64,000 nucleotides of DNA from Microbacteriaceae bacterium (lineage in GTDB: Bacteria; Actinomycetota; Actinomycetes; Actinomycetales; Microbacteriaceae). The stretch lies in the NCBI GenBank assembly GCA_031177985.1, contig JAPSJW010000005.1:1-64000 (forward strand). Direction: 5' to 3'. Shown here in pieces: positions 43,976-52,781 of this stretch; position 1 is the stretch's first letter; the number at the start of each line of letters is the position of its first letter. Made by a program: the position numbers and the translations under genes. The notes below the pieces were generated by a model that was given only the letters and a program-made list of their open reading frames with translations, was not told the DNA's origin and did no database searches.

Positions 43976-44803
43976 ATGGCCCTGTCCAACCCCGCATTCA
44001 ACAACGCGGCCTTCTCGAACAAGGCCGTCGCGCCCGTGCCCCCCACACCGCAGCAGTACCAGGGTGGCCTGTCGTCGCAGCAGCTCGACGAGCTCTACCA
44101 GCGCCCCGCAGCGACTCCGGTCGAGACCGAGCGGATGACCTACGAGGACACGATCGTCAAGACGGTCGTCGCCTTCGCCATTCTGCTCGCCGGTGCAGCC
44201 GTCGGCTGGTTCGTGCCCGTGCTCGCGCTGCCCGCAGCCCTCGTCGGCTTCGTGCTCGCGCTCGTCAACATCTTCAAGAAGAAGCCGTCGAAGGCGCTCG
44301 TGCTCGCGTACTCGGCGGTCCAGGGCGTGTTACTGGGTGGCATCACGGTCTTCCTCGAATCGGCCATGCCGGGCATCGCCCTTCAGGCGATCACCGCGAC
44401 GCTCGTGGTCGTCGGTGTGACGCTGGCGCTGTTCGCGAACGGCAAGATCCGCGCGTCGCGTCGTGCGACCAAGATCTTCCTCATCGCGATGGTCGGCTAC
44501 GCCGCGTTCTCGCTGATCAACATGGGACTCATGCTGTTCGGCGTCAACCAGGACCCGTGGGGCCTGCGCAGCACTCCGATCGAATTCCTCGGCGGCCTGC
44601 CGCTCGGCGCCGTGCTCGGCGTGCTCGTCGTCTTCATGGCGGCGTACTCGCTCGTGCTCGACTTCGACCAGATCCAGCAGGGCGTTCGCAACGGCGCCCC
44701 CCGCATCTACTCCTGGTCGGGCGTGTTCGGCATCGTCATGACGGTCGTCTGGCTCTACGTCGAGCTGCTCCGCCTGATCGCGATCCTGCGAGGCGGCGAC
44801 TGA
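43976..44803 (+). CDS. Bax inhibitor-1/YccA family membrane protein
   Basis: A 275-residue protein: a cytoplasmic N-terminal tail (PVPPTPQQYQGG, then SSQQLDELYQRP) and seven membrane helices, with the last ones near SLVLDFDQIQQGVRNGAPRIYSW, the acidic region conserved in actinobacterial BI-1 proteins. BI-1 family members form pH-sensitive calcium leak channels or modulate proteases in other bacteria; the role here is unknown. A strong AAGGAG lies 8-9 bases before the ATG. It ends in front of a good terminator, convergent with guaA. Confidence 0.9.
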   Translation: MALSNPAFNNAAFSNKAVAPVPPTPQQYQGGLSSQQLDELYQRPAATPVETERMTYEDTIVKTVVAFAILLAGAAVGWFVPVLALPAALVGFVLALVNIFKKKPSKALVLAYSAVQGVLLGGITVFLESAMPGIALQAITATLVVVGVTLALFANGKIRASRRATKIFLIAMVGYAAFSLINMGLMLFGVNQDPWGLRSTPIEFLGGLPLGAVLGVLVVFMAAYSLVLDFDQIQQGVRNGAPRIYSWSGVFGIVMTVVWLYVELLRLIAILRGGD

Positions 44804-44818
44804 TCGCCTAGCTCCAAC

Positions 44819-44857
44819 AGAAGAAGGGCCGTCCCGGGAGGGGCGGCCCTTCTTCTT
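44819..44857. terminator. bidirectional terminator after the BI-1 gene
   Basis: AGAAGAAGGGCCGTCCC (44819-44835) pairs with 44841-44857 (one G-T pair) around a 5-base loop; the plus side ends in TTCTTCTT and the minus side likewise, so it can stop transcription from both directions. Confidence 0.85.
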
Positions 44858-44873
44858 GGTCAAGACCTCAGCG

Positions 44874-44954
44874 CCGGTCGGGGTCTTCGAGGCTCCTGCG
44901 CGGGGTTCGGCGGGCATCTATGGGCGGCGCAGGATCCTCGAAGACCCCGACCGG
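44874..44954. repeat. 28-bp-arm stem-loop element 3' of guaA (element A)
   Basis: Arms 44874-44901 and 44927-44954 are complementary at 27 of 28 positions, with a 25-base loop containing GGGCATCTATGGGC. It starts 7 bases beyond the guaA stop. A related element with nearly the same loop lies 3' of guaB (56304-56371). Different from the terminator beside it. Confidence 0.85.
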
Positions 44955-44961
44955 AACCCCA

Positions 44962-46542
44962 CTACTCCCACTCGATCGTGCCCGGCGGCTTCGACGTGAC
45001 GTCGAGCACGACCCGGTTGACCCCGGCGACTTCGTTCGTGATGCGGTTCGAGATGCGGGCGAGCACGTCGTAGGGCAGGCGCGTCCAGTCGGCCGTCATC
45101 GCATCCTCGCTCGACACCGGGCGCAGCACGATCGGGTGGCCGTAGGTGCGGCCGTCACCCTGCACCCCGACACTGCGCACGTCGGCGAGCAGCACGACGG
45201 GGCACTGCCAGATCTCGGCGTCGAGGCCCGCTGCGGTCAGCTCGGCGCGGACGATCTCGTCCGCGGCACGGAGCAGCTCCAGACGCTCACCGGTAACCTC
45301 CCCGACGATGCGGATCCCGAGTCCTGGCCCCGGAAACGGCTGGCGGGCGACGATCGCCTCCGGCAGGCCCAGCTCCCGTCCGATCGCGCGCACCTCGTCC
45401 TTGAACAGGGTGCGCAGCGGCTCGACGAGCTCGAACTGCAGGTCCTCGGGGAGCCCGCCGACGTTGTGGTGGCTCTTGATGTTCGCGGCGCCGCTGCCTC
45501 CGCCCGACTCGACGACATCCGGATACAGCGTCCCCTGCACGAGGAAGCGGATGGGCTCGCCGTCGGCGGCCGCCTCGGCGACGAGCTCGCGCTCGGCCTC
45601 CTCGAAGGTGCGGATGAACTCGCGCCCGATGATCTTGCGCTTCTCCTCGGGGTCGGTGACCCCGGCGAGTGCGGTGAGGAACCGCTCCCGCGCGTCGACG
45701 GTGACGAGCCGCACGCCCGTGGAGGCGACATAGTCGCGCTCGACCTGCTCACGCTCGCCCGCGCGCAGCAGACCGTGGTCGACGAAGACGCAGACGAGCT
45801 GGTCGCCGACGGCCTCGTGCACGAGGGCCGACGAGACGGCGGAGTCGACACCTCCCGAGAGCGCGCTGAGCACCCTGGCGTTGCCGACCTGGGCGCGGAT
45901 GCGCTCGACCTGCTCGGCGATGACGTTGCCGGCGTTCCAGTCGGCGGGGATGCCCGCGGCGCGGTGCAGGAAGTTCTCGAGCACCTGCTGCCCGTGCACC
46001 GAGTGCTTCACCTCGGGGTGCCACTGCACGCCGTAGAGCTTGAGCTGGTCGTTCGCGAATGCCGCGACCGGGGTCGCCTCGCTGGAGGCGAGCACGTCGA
46101 AGCCCTCGGGCGCCTTGACGACCGAGTCGCCGTGTGACATCCAGGCGATCTGCTCGGCCGGCTGGCCGCCGAGGAACGCGCCGCCGTCGCCCGAGAGGTG
46201 CACCGCGGTCGATCCGTACTCGCGGTTGCCGGTCTTCGCGACCTCGCCGCCGAGCTGCTGCGCCATGACCTGGAAGCCGTAGCAGATGCCGAGCACCGGC
46301 ACCCCGAGCTCGAGGATCGCGGGGTCGAGCTCCGGCGAGCCTTCCTCGTAGACGCTCGAGGGGCCTCCGCTCAGCACGATGCCCGCGGGGTTGCGCGCCG
46401 CGATCTCCTCCGCGGTGACGGTGTGCGGGACGATCTCGGAGTAGACGTTCGCCTCGCGCACCCGGCGGGCGATGAGCTGCGCGTACTGAGCGCCGAAGTC
46501 GACGACGAGCACCGGCTTGTGGTCGGTCGCGTCGGGCTGCAC
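44962..46542 (-). CDS. guaA: GMP synthase (glutamine-hydrolysing)
   Basis: A 526-residue GuaA of normal length. The class I glutamine amidotransferase domain has the nucleophile Cys87 in VLGICYGFQ and the His-Glu pair in [11 protein letters not shown]; the ATP pyrophosphatase domain has the P-loop [12 protein letters not shown]; the C-terminal dimerisation domain ends KPPGTIEWE. It makes GMP from XMP, following GuaB. GTG start. The upstream neighbour DUF3817 is on the same strand, 19 bases away. A long stem-loop follows the stop codon. Confidence 0.98.
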   Translation of the reverse strand: MQPDATDHKPVLVVDFGAQYAQLIARRVREANVYSEIVPHTVTAEEIAARNPAGIVLSGGPSSVYEEGSPELDPAILELGVPVLGICYGFQVMAQQLGGEVAKTGNREYGSTAVHLSGDGGAFLGGQPAEQIAWMSHGDSVVKAPEGFDVLASSEATPVAAFANDQLKLYGVQWHPEVKHSVHGQQVLENFLHRAAGIPADWNAGNVIAEQVERIRAQVGNARVLSALSGGVDSAVSSALVHEAVGDQLVCVFVDHGLLRAGEREQVERDYVASTGVRLVTVDARERFLTALAGVTDPEEKRKIIGREFIRTFEEAERELVAEAAADGEPIRFLVQGTLYPDVVESGGGSGAANIKSHHNVGGLPEDLQFELVEPLRTLFKDEVRAIGRELGLPEAIVARQPFPGPGLGIRIVGEVTGERLELLRAADEIVRAELTAAGLDAEIWQCPVVLLADVRSVGVQGDGRTYGHPIVLRPVSSEDAMTADWTRLPYDVLARISNRITNEVAGVNRVVLDVTSKPPGTIEWE

Positions 46543-46561
46543 GGCCCCAGGGGTCTGATCG

Positions 46562-46990
46562 CTAATGAGTGGCCTCCGCGGACGTCTCGAGGGTGGCGAG
46601 CGTGGTGCGCACCTCCTGGTGCACGCGCTGCTCGAGGAAGAACGACAGGAACGGGATGACGCCGCCGAGGGCGACGAGCAGGAACCGCCAGAACGGCCAG
46701 CGCAGCACGCTCCACAGCCGGAAGTCGGCGATGAGGTACAGCACGTAGAGCCAGCCGTGCACGATCAGGATCACCGTCGACAGGTTGATCCCGGTGATGA
46801 ACTCCCGAGGCGTCAGCGCGAGGAACCCGGCGGGGCCGGCGAGCTCGATGTCGGAGAGGAACCCGTAGCGGAAGATCATCATCAGCACGAGCAGCAGCAG
46901 GAACGTGCCGGTGACGAACGAGCTCACCCGGTAGAACGCGAAGGCGCTCCGGATGCGGGGGACGTCTCTGAGCTTGGGACCGACGGGCAC
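46562..46990 (-). CDS. DUF3817 integral membrane protein
   Basis: A 142-residue protein with three predicted membrane helices and the DUF3817 features ([60 protein letters not shown]). The family is actinobacterial and often next to guaA or SURF1 genes; function unknown. The GTG start is supported by a minus-strand TAGACT (47002-46997), which overlaps the stop codon of SURF1 and ends 6 bases upstream, giving a leaderless message. Confidence 0.88.
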   Translation of the reverse strand: MPVGPKLRDVPRIRSAFAFYRVSSFVTGTFLLLLVLMMIFRYGFLSDIELAGPAGFLALTPREFITGINLSTVILIVHGWLYVLYLIADFRLWSVLRWPFWRFLLVALGGVIPFLSFFLEQRVHQEVRTTLATLETSAEATH

Positions 46991-46994
46991 CGCC

Positions 46995-47810
46995 CTAGTC
47001 TACGGTCGCCGCCTGAGGCTCTCCGGCGCCCGCCGCATCCCTCAGCTCCTCGATCTCGCGCTCCCAGGCGTCCTTCACGAGCCGGTACCAGAGGTACACG
47101 GCGAACACCGCGAACACCGCCCACTCGACCGCGTAGAAGATGTTCAGCCAGTTGAGCGCGACCTCGGGCGACGGCGGCGGCGAGTCGATCGTCTCGAGCC
47201 CCGCGGGGGCCTCACCCGCGACCAGGTAGCCGCCGTAGGCCGCCTCGGGCACGACGCTCCAGGTGTTGATGAGGGCCGCGGCGCTCATCCGGTCGTTCCG
47301 CTCCTCGAACTCCCCGGTCTCGGGGGCCTCGCTCGGGAGGTACCTCCCCACGAGGTCGACGGGGGACGGGTCCTGCTCGGCGAAGCGCGCAGCGGCGGAT
47401 GCGGCATCCGCCTCGCTCGGCGCCCAGCCGATCGCGACAGCGAGGCTCGCTCCCCCGGCGTCGACGAAGTGCCCGACGACCCACGCGCCCGTGCGGCCGC
47501 GGTCGACCCGCTCCACGACGACGGAGGTGTCCTGCGGGACGAACTCGCCGCTCACCGACACCCGCTGGTACTGCGCCCGGGTCTGCTCCTCCATCGGCTG
47601 CTGCGGCTGCGCCACCTCGGTCAGAGGCACCACCCGTTCGCTCTCGCCCTCCTCGAGCACCGGTCGCGCGACGCTGCGCTCGAGCTGCCACTGCCCGAGC
47701 GCGGCGAAACCGCCCGCCAGGAGCAGCGCGGCCAACAGCGCGACGATCCACCGCGGCCGTCGTGCGACCTCGGCGACGGTCGGCTCCCGCGGCGTCGCTG
47801 TCGATGTCAT
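46995..47810 (-). CDS. SURF1-family cytochrome oxidase biogenesis protein
   Basis: A 271-residue SURF1 homologue: an N-terminal membrane helix (IVALLAALLLAGGFAALGQWQL, containing the family's LGxWQLxR), an external domain (residues about 45-225, YQRVSVSGEF, VVGHFVDAGGASLAVAIGW) and a C-terminal helix (LNIFYAVEWAVFAVFAVYLWYRL). SURF1 helps assemble aa3-type cytochrome oxidase at the membrane. The ATG shares one base with the antiporter stop (TGATG), indicating coupled translation in the operon khtT-like, khtU-like, SURF1. Confidence 0.92.
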   Translation of the reverse strand: MTSTATPREPTVAEVARRPRWIVALLAALLLAGGFAALGQWQLERSVARPVLEEGESERVVPLTEVAQPQQPMEEQTRAQYQRVSVSGEFVPQDTSVVVERVDRGRTGAWVVGHFVDAGGASLAVAIGWAPSEADAASAAARFAEQDPSPVDLVGRYLPSEAPETGEFEERNDRMSAAALINTWSVVPEAAYGGYLVAGEAPAGLETIDSPPPSPEVALNWLNIFYAVEWAVFAVFAVYLWYRLVKDAWEREIEELRDAAGAGEPQAATVD

Positions 47811-49195
47811 CAGTACTCCGGGTCCCGTGCGCGGCCGCCCGGATGGTCGGACTGCTGGCTTGCCTGCCGCGCCACCGGGTCGAGAGCGTCGTCGAGGTCG
47901 TCCTCGTCGAGGTCGTCCGCCACCGCATCCGCCCTCGGTCGCGGCTCGTCGTCGAGATCAGCGGTCGCCGCCTCCATCAGCGCGATGCTCTCCTGCGCCG
48001 CGAGCGACCGCTCGGTCTGCTGACGGCGCCGCCTGCGTCGCAGCAGCAGGCCGCCGATCCGCTCGGAGTTGACGGCCAGCACCGGGCCGAGCACCGCCAT
48101 CGTGAGCACGTAGAGCCCCGCGAAGGGCGTCAGGCGCTCGTCGAGACCCGCCGCGACCGACAGGGTCGCGAGGATGAGCGCGAACTCCCCGCGGTTGACG
48201 AGGATCACCGCCGTGTTGATGCCCGCCTGCACGCCGAGCCCGTTGATCCAGGAGACGAACTGCCCGGCGAGGATGTTGAGCAGCAGCGTCATGCCGATCG
48301 CCGCAGCGACCGGACCGAGCACGCCGACGAAGAGCGCAGGGTCGAGCGCGAGCCCGAAGCTGAGGAAGAAGAAGGCCCCGAAGATGTCGCGCAGCGGTCG
48401 CGCGAACTGCTCGATCCGCACCCGGAAGCGGGTGGCGCCCAGCACGAGGCCGATGAGGAACGCCCCGATCGCGTCCGTCACGCCGAGCAGCTCGCCGATG
48501 CCGCCGAAGGTGAGGGCGAGCGCGAAGAACAGCACGGTGAAGAGCTCGTCGTCCTTCGTGCGGAACAGCCGCGAGACGACCCGGCCTCCCCAGCGCGCGA
48601 TCGAGAACATCACGACCAGGAACAGGAAGGCGATCGCGAGCTTGCCGACGACCGGCCATGGGTCGGTCTCGCCGCTCAGCACGACCGACACGATCGCGAG
48701 GTAGATCGCGATGAAGATGTCCTCGACGACCGTCACGCCGAGGATCATCGGCGTCTCGCGGTTGGGCAGGCGGTTCAGCTCGATCAGCAGCTTGGTGACG
48801 ATCGCGCTCGAGGAGGTCGCCGTCATCCCCGCGATCACGAGGGCCTCGCGGGTGCCCCAGCCGACCGCGAACCCGAACACGAGACCCGCCGCCATGTTGA
48901 CGGCGATGTAGCTGCCGCCGCTCAGGATCATCCGCCACGCGTTGCCGAAGAACGCCTCCTGGTCGAACTCGAGGCCGAGGTTGAACAGCAGCAGCACGAG
49001 GCCGAAGACCGCGATCAGCTCGACGTACTCCGCCTCGAAGCTCAGCGGGAAGAACGTCGTGTGCGGGCTCGCCAGCAGGCCGACGAGCATGTACACCGGG
49101 ATGGCGGGGAGTCCGATGGACTTGCCGAGGCGCCCCAGCACGTATGCCATGAGGAGCAGCACGCCGAGGACGAGCAGCTCTTCACCGTGCGACAC
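47810..49195 (-). CDS. KhtU/KefB-like K+(or Na+)/H+ antiporter
   Basis: A 461-residue CPA2-family antiporter with about 12 membrane helices in residues 1-385, including LLLFNLGLEFD, the core ATSSSAIVTKLL, VVEDIFIAIYL and NRGEFALILATLSVAAG, followed by a soluble Asp/Arg-rich tail of about 70 residues without a TrkA-N domain. The regulatory domain is instead the separate protein encoded 3 bases upstream, as in KhtTU systems of Bacillus. Such antiporters expel K+ or NH4+ in exchange for protons at high pH or after stress. GTG start. Confidence 0.92.
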   Translation of the reverse strand: MSHGEELLVLGVLLLMAYVLGRLGKSIGLPAIPVYMLVGLLASPHTTFFPLSFEAEYVELIAVFGLVLLLFNLGLEFDQEAFFGNAWRMILSGGSYIAVNMAAGLVFGFAVGWGTREALVIAGMTATSSSAIVTKLLIELNRLPNRETPMILGVTVVEDIFIAIYLAIVSVVLSGETDPWPVVGKLAIAFLFLVVMFSIARWGGRVVSRLFRTKDDELFTVLFFALALTFGGIGELLGVTDAIGAFLIGLVLGATRFRVRIEQFARPLRDIFGAFFFLSFGLALDPALFVGVLGPVAAAIGMTLLLNILAGQFVSWINGLGVQAGINTAVILVNRGEFALILATLSVAAGLDERLTPFAGLYVLTMAVLGPVLAVNSERIGGLLLRRRRRRQQTERSLAAQESIALMEAATADLDDEPRPRADAVADDLDEDDLDDALDPVARQASQQSDHPGGRARDPEY

Positions 49196-49198
49196 CCG

Positions 49199-49723
49199 TC
49201 AGCTCCCCGGGGAGGCGTCGGCGACGGCCTTCTTCACTTCCCCCGTGCGGAAGTACGTGAACGTCTTGGCGACCTTCTCGGGGCTGCCCGCGACGACGAG
49301 CGTGTCGCCGGGGAACACCTTGAAGTCGGCAGCGGGAGCCGGGTTCGCCGACTCGCCGCGGACGACGGCGACGACCGTCACGCCGACGACGCCCTGCCCC
49401 GCGATGTCGCCGAGGGGGCGCCCGGCGATGAAGTGCTCGTAGTCGACCGTGAACCAGTCGATCGAGAGACCGGGGACCTGCTCGAGGCCGCTCAGCGACT
49501 CCGTGATGCGGGTGCCGCCCAGCAGCTCGGCGAGGGTGTGGGCCTCATCGTCGTCGAGGCGCAGCGACACCTTGGTGGCCTCGCCGTCATCCGAGTCGGT
49601 GAACGTGATGAGGTCGCTCTGGCCCGACCGGTGGGTGATGACCCCGACCTTGCCGCCGTCGACCGTGTAGAAGGTGTGCAGCACCCCGACTCCGGGCAGT
49701 TTGACCCGCCGAACGTCGACCAT
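49199..49723 (-). CDS. antiporter regulatory subunit with TrkA-C (RCK-C) domain, KhtT-like
   Basis: A 174-residue cytoplasmic protein: N-terminal beta-rich domain (DVRRVKLPGVGVLHTFYTVDGG, RSGQSDLITFTD) and a C-terminal TrkA-C domain (residues about 90-160, IAGQGVVGVTVVAVVRG, then FKVFPGDTLVVAGSPEKV), which in KhtT binds cyclic di-AMP or senses pH. It should gate the antiporter encoded immediately downstream. AAGGAGGG precedes the ATG. The 245-base space to the next plus-strand gene holds this operon's promoter and palindromic element L. Confidence 0.92.
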   Translation of the reverse strand: MVDVRRVKLPGVGVLHTFYTVDGGKVGVITHRSGQSDLITFTDSDDGEATKVSLRLDDDEAHTLAELLGGTRITESLSGLEQVPGLSIDWFTVDYEHFIAGRPLGDIAGQGVVGVTVVAVVRGESANPAPAADFKVFPGDTLVVAGSPEKVAKTFTYFRTGEVKKAVADASPGS

Positions 49724-49823
49724 GGCAGCCCTCCTTAAAGACTCCCTCGATTCTACGCGCGGCGCTCGCGCGGTTCCGGCGGTGCGCCCGAGGCGAACGG
49801 GGCCGCCCACGCCGCCCCTCCGC

Positions 49824-49883
49824 TGTCAGGTTTTCGGACGGGAGTTGGCTGCGTCGACCCGATCCTCGTCCGAAAACCTGACG
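49824..49883. repeat. 60-bp palindromic element, left copy (L)
   Basis: GTCAGGTTTTCGGACG (49825-49840) and its perfect complement (49867-49882) flank a 26-base middle. A second element with the same arms and the same total length is at 50883-50942. Together they bracket the DUF559 nuclease gene. The A/T-rich TTTT/AAAA steps stand out in 70% G+C DNA. Confidence 0.9.
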
Positions 49884-49968
49884 ACGGGGACTCCTCCACA
49901 GGGCGGCGCGGTGCACAGCTGAGCGGAGCAGCGGTCCACGGGAGCCGCGCACCGGTGAGACTTCGGCG

Positions 49969-50940
49969 GTGGCGGAACCGACCCTGCACCTGGTGCGTGA
50001 AGCGGAAGCGCGGTTGGCGGACCGGGCGCTGCGCAGAGCCCGGGCGCGCGGCGAGCTGATCCGCGTCCGCCCAGGAGTCATGGTCTCGCTCGAGGAGTGG
50101 AATGCCGCCGACGCGGATGGGCGCTACCGGGCGAAGGTGCGCGCCGCTGCGAGCACGTCCCGACGTCCGGCGCAGACCTCTCATGACTCGGCAGCGGCCC
50201 TGTGGCGGCTACCCTCGCTGGGCCCATGGCCGGCGGAGGTCCACGAGACGACGGGACCCGACGCTCCCGCCGGTGCCCGCATCGGGGTCGTCCGACACCG
50301 CACCGGCTTCGATCCGTCGTCGGTTGAGATCGACGGCGTCACGGTGACCTCGCTCATGCGCACGCTGACCGACGTAGCCCGCACGAGCGCCTTCGAACGC
50401 TCGGTCGTGATGTTCGATGCGGCAGTGCGGGAGCGCCCGGTGCTTCTGCGGCAGCTCCGGGCGGAGCCGGTCGGTCTCGGGCCCGGTGCCGCTCGGCTCC
50501 GGGCCGTGCTCGCCTTCACCGATCCGTTGAGCGAGTCCGTCGGAGAGTCGTTCTGTCGCGCGCAGTTCAGGTCACTGGGCTACCCGCCGCCCGTGCTGCA
50601 GCATCCGATCGTCGACGCGGGGGAATTGCTGGGCCGGGTCGACTTCTACTGGCCGGAGCTCGACCTCGCCGTCGAATTCGACGGGCGCGTGAAGTACGGC
50701 TCCGCCCGGAGGTTCGAGCCGGAACTCGCCCCCGAGGACGTGCTCTGGAACGAGAAGCGTCGGGAGGACCGGATCCGCCGGGTCGTCACCCGCTTCGACC
50801 GGCTCACGTGGGATGTGGCGCACGACCGCAGGGTCCTCGCCGCGCGCCTTGCGCGCCACGGGCTCACGGCACGGCGCGCCAGTGTCAGGTTTTCGGACGA
50901 GAACTGGGCGGGTGAACGCGGTTCTGGTCCGAAAACCTGA
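49969..50940 (+). CDS. AbiEi-type winged-helix protein with DUF559/Vsr-like endonuclease domain
   Basis: A 323-residue protein. The N-terminal part (residues about 1-50, EARLADRALRRARARGELIRVRPGV) resembles the winged-helix domain of AbiEi antitoxins; the C-terminal part (about 185-290) is a Vsr/DUF559 PD-(D/E)xK nuclease with GESFCRAQFRSLGY, RVDFYWPELDLAVEFDGRVKY and LWNEKRREDRIRR. No AbiEii nucleotidyltransferase toxin gene is next to it, so it is not a standard type IV toxin-antitoxin. The last 19 codons (VRFSDENWAGERGSGPKT and stop) are the right-hand 60-bp palindrome read in frame; the left copy lies 85 bases before the GTG start. Nuclease activity and link to the palindromes are inference. 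Confidence 0.85.
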   Translation: MAEPTLHLVREAEARLADRALRRARARGELIRVRPGVMVSLEEWNAADADGRYRAKVRAAASTSRRPAQTSHDSAAALWRLPSLGPWPAEVHETTGPDAPAGARIGVVRHRTGFDPSSVEIDGVTVTSLMRTLTDVARTSAFERSVVMFDAAVRERPVLLRQLRAEPVGLGPGAARLRAVLAFTDPLSESVGESFCRAQFRSLGYPPPVLQHPIVDAGELLGRVDFYWPELDLAVEFDGRVKYGSARRFEPELAPEDVLWNEKRREDRIRRVVTRFDRLTWDVAHDRRVLAARLARHGLTARRASVRFSDENWAGERGSGPKT

Positions 50941-50942
50941 CA
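50883..50942. repeat. 60-bp palindromic element, right copy (R), overlapping the nuclease gene end
   Basis: TGTCAGGTTTTCGGAC (50883-50898) and its perfect complement (50927-50942); inside, AGAAC and GTTCT extend the stem, leaving a 16-base loop. The nuclease stop codon TGA is part of the right arm. Same arms and length as the left copy at 49824-49883; the loops differ. Confidence 0.92.
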
Positions 50943-50955
50943 AAGAGACCCGCCG

Positions 50956-52686
50956 CTACGAGACCTTGAGGAAGTCCGGCGCCTCGAGGCGCGCCCGGTC
51001 GGCGGATTCGTCGTCGGGCTGCTCCTGGGATGCCCGCTCGGCGGCGACCCGCTTGAGGTAGGTCTGCACCTCCCACTCGCGGCGCTCGGCGTCCCAGCCG
51101 AGGGCCTCCCCCATGAGCTCCGCCACGACCGGCGCGGCCGAGATCCCGCGGTCCCACGACTCGATCGAGATGCGGGTGCGGCGGGCCAGCACGTCGTCGA
51201 GGTGCAGCGCGCCCTCGTGCGTCGCGGCGTAGACGACCTCCGCGCCGATGTAGTCGTCGGCGCCGGGCAGCGGCTCCAGCAGCTTCGGCTGCTCGCGGAT
51301 GATGTCGAGCAGCTCATCCGTCAGTACGCCGTAGCGGTTGAGCAGGTGCTCCACCCGGTACTTGTTCACGCCGAACGCCCTGGCGATCTTGCCGCGCTTG
51401 TTCCACGCCGCCTGGTAGCCCTCGGCGCCCAGCAGGCCGATGTTCTCGGTCGTGCTCGGCGGGATCTTCCCGTCGAGCGCCGCAGCGGCCTCGTCGATCG
51501 CATCCTTCGCCATGATCCGGTAGGTGGTCCACTTGCCGCCGGCGACGACGACGAGCCCCGGCACGGTGTGCGCGACGACGTGCTCGCGCGAGAGCTTCGA
51601 GGTCTGGTCGCTCTCACCGGCGAGCAGCGGCCGCAGTCCGGCGTACACGCCCTCGACGTCGTCGCGGGTGAGCGGCACCGCCAGGATGCGGTTGACGTGC
51701 TCGAGCACGTAGTCGATGTCCGCGGCGGTGGCCGCCGGATGCGCCTTGTCGTGGTGCCAGTCGGTGTCGGTCGTGCCGATGATCCAGTGCCGACCCCAGG
51801 GGATCACGAACAGCACGCTCTTCTCGGTGCGCAGGATGAGCCCGAGCTTCGACTGGAAGCGGTCGCGCGGCACGACGAGGTGGATGCCCTTCGAAGCGCG
51901 CACCTTGAACTGGCCGCGCTCGCCCACCATCGACTGGGTGTCGTCGGTCCACACGCCGGTGGCGTTGACGACCTGCTTCGCCATGATCTCGAACCGCTCG
52001 TCGGTCTCGAGGTCGTGCGCCTTGACGCCGACGACCCGCTGACCGACCTTGATGAATCCCTCGACCCGCACACGGGAGGCGACGTGGGCGCCGTAGAAGC
52101 TGGCGGTGCGCGCGAGCTCGGCGACGTAGCGAGCGTCGTCGACCTGGGCGTCGTAGTAGGTGAGCCCACCCTTGAAGGCGTCGGTCGCGAGGCTCGGCGC
52201 GGCCCGCAGCATCTGCCGCTTCGTCAGGTGGCGGTGGTGCGGAACGCCCGGGGGACGGAGGCCGGAGTAGCTGAAGATGTCGTAGAGCAGCATGCCCGCG
52301 CCGATGTAGAAGCGCTCCCAGACCGGCTTCGTCAGCGGGTAGAGGAACCGTACCGGCTTCACGAGGTGCGGTGCGATGCGCTGCAGCAGCAGTCCGCGCT
52401 CGATGAGCGCCTCGCGCACGAGACCGAAGTCGAGCTGCTCGAGGTAGCGGATGCCGCCGTGCACGAGCTTGGACGACCGGCTCGAGGTGCCGCTGCCCCA
52501 GTCGCGCTGCTCGAGGATGCCGGTGCGCAGTCCGCGGGTCACGGCGTCGAGCGCGGCGCCCGTGCCGACGATGCCGCCGCCGATGACGAGGATGTCGAGC
52601 TCTTTCGAGCGCATCGACTGCAGCGCGGCTGTGCGCTCCTCGGGACCGAGCTTCTTGGAGCGGGTCACGGACTTCGAACTGGGCAT
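50956..52686 (-). CDS. glpD: aerobic glycerol-3-phosphate dehydrogenase
   Basis: A 576-residue FAD enzyme of the GlpD family. The N-terminal dinucleotide fold is DILVIGGGIVGTGAALDAVTRGL; further motifs are SSRSSKLVHGGIRYLEQ, NATGVWTDD, KGIHLVVPRDRF and GGKWTTYR, with the C-terminal helical domain (HLLNRYGVLTDELLDII). It oxidises glycerol-3-phosphate to dihydroxyacetone phosphate at the membrane and passes electrons to quinone. A GGAGG site precedes the ATG, and TAGGCT on the minus strand (52719-52714) is a likely -10. A separate 95-base gap isolates it from the GuaB-like gene. Confidence 0.97.
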   Translation of the reverse strand: MPSSKSVTRSKKLGPEERTAALQSMRSKELDILVIGGGIVGTGAALDAVTRGLRTGILEQRDWGSGTSSRSSKLVHGGIRYLEQLDFGLVREALIERGLLLQRIAPHLVKPVRFLYPLTKPVWERFYIGAGMLLYDIFSYSGLRPPGVPHHRHLTKRQMLRAAPSLATDAFKGGLTYYDAQVDDARYVAELARTASFYGAHVASRVRVEGFIKVGQRVVGVKAHDLETDERFEIMAKQVVNATGVWTDDTQSMVGERGQFKVRASKGIHLVVPRDRFQSKLGLILRTEKSVLFVIPWGRHWIIGTTDTDWHHDKAHPAATAADIDYVLEHVNRILAVPLTRDDVEGVYAGLRPLLAGESDQTSKLSREHVVAHTVPGLVVVAGGKWTTYRIMAKDAIDEAAAALDGKIPPSTTENIGLLGAEGYQAAWNKRGKIARAFGVNKYRVEHLLNRYGVLTDELLDIIREQPKLLEPLPGADDYIGAEVVYAATHEGALHLDDVLARRTRISIESWDRGISAAPVVAELMGEALGWDAERREWEVQTYLKRVAAERASQEQPDDESADRARLEAPDFLKVS

Positions 52687-52781
52687 GGGACCTCCATCGA
52701 ACCGGATGCCGCCAGCCTACGCCGACGCCCCGACGGCAGTCAGGGAGCTTGCCGAGAACGCCCAGCCCCGCCTGCGGCGGC

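Noticed and set aside
49969-50940. Type IV AbiE toxin-antitoxin locus
   Set aside because: Only the AbiEi-like N-terminal domain is present, fused to a nuclease; no AbiEii nucleotidyltransferase gene lies on either side.
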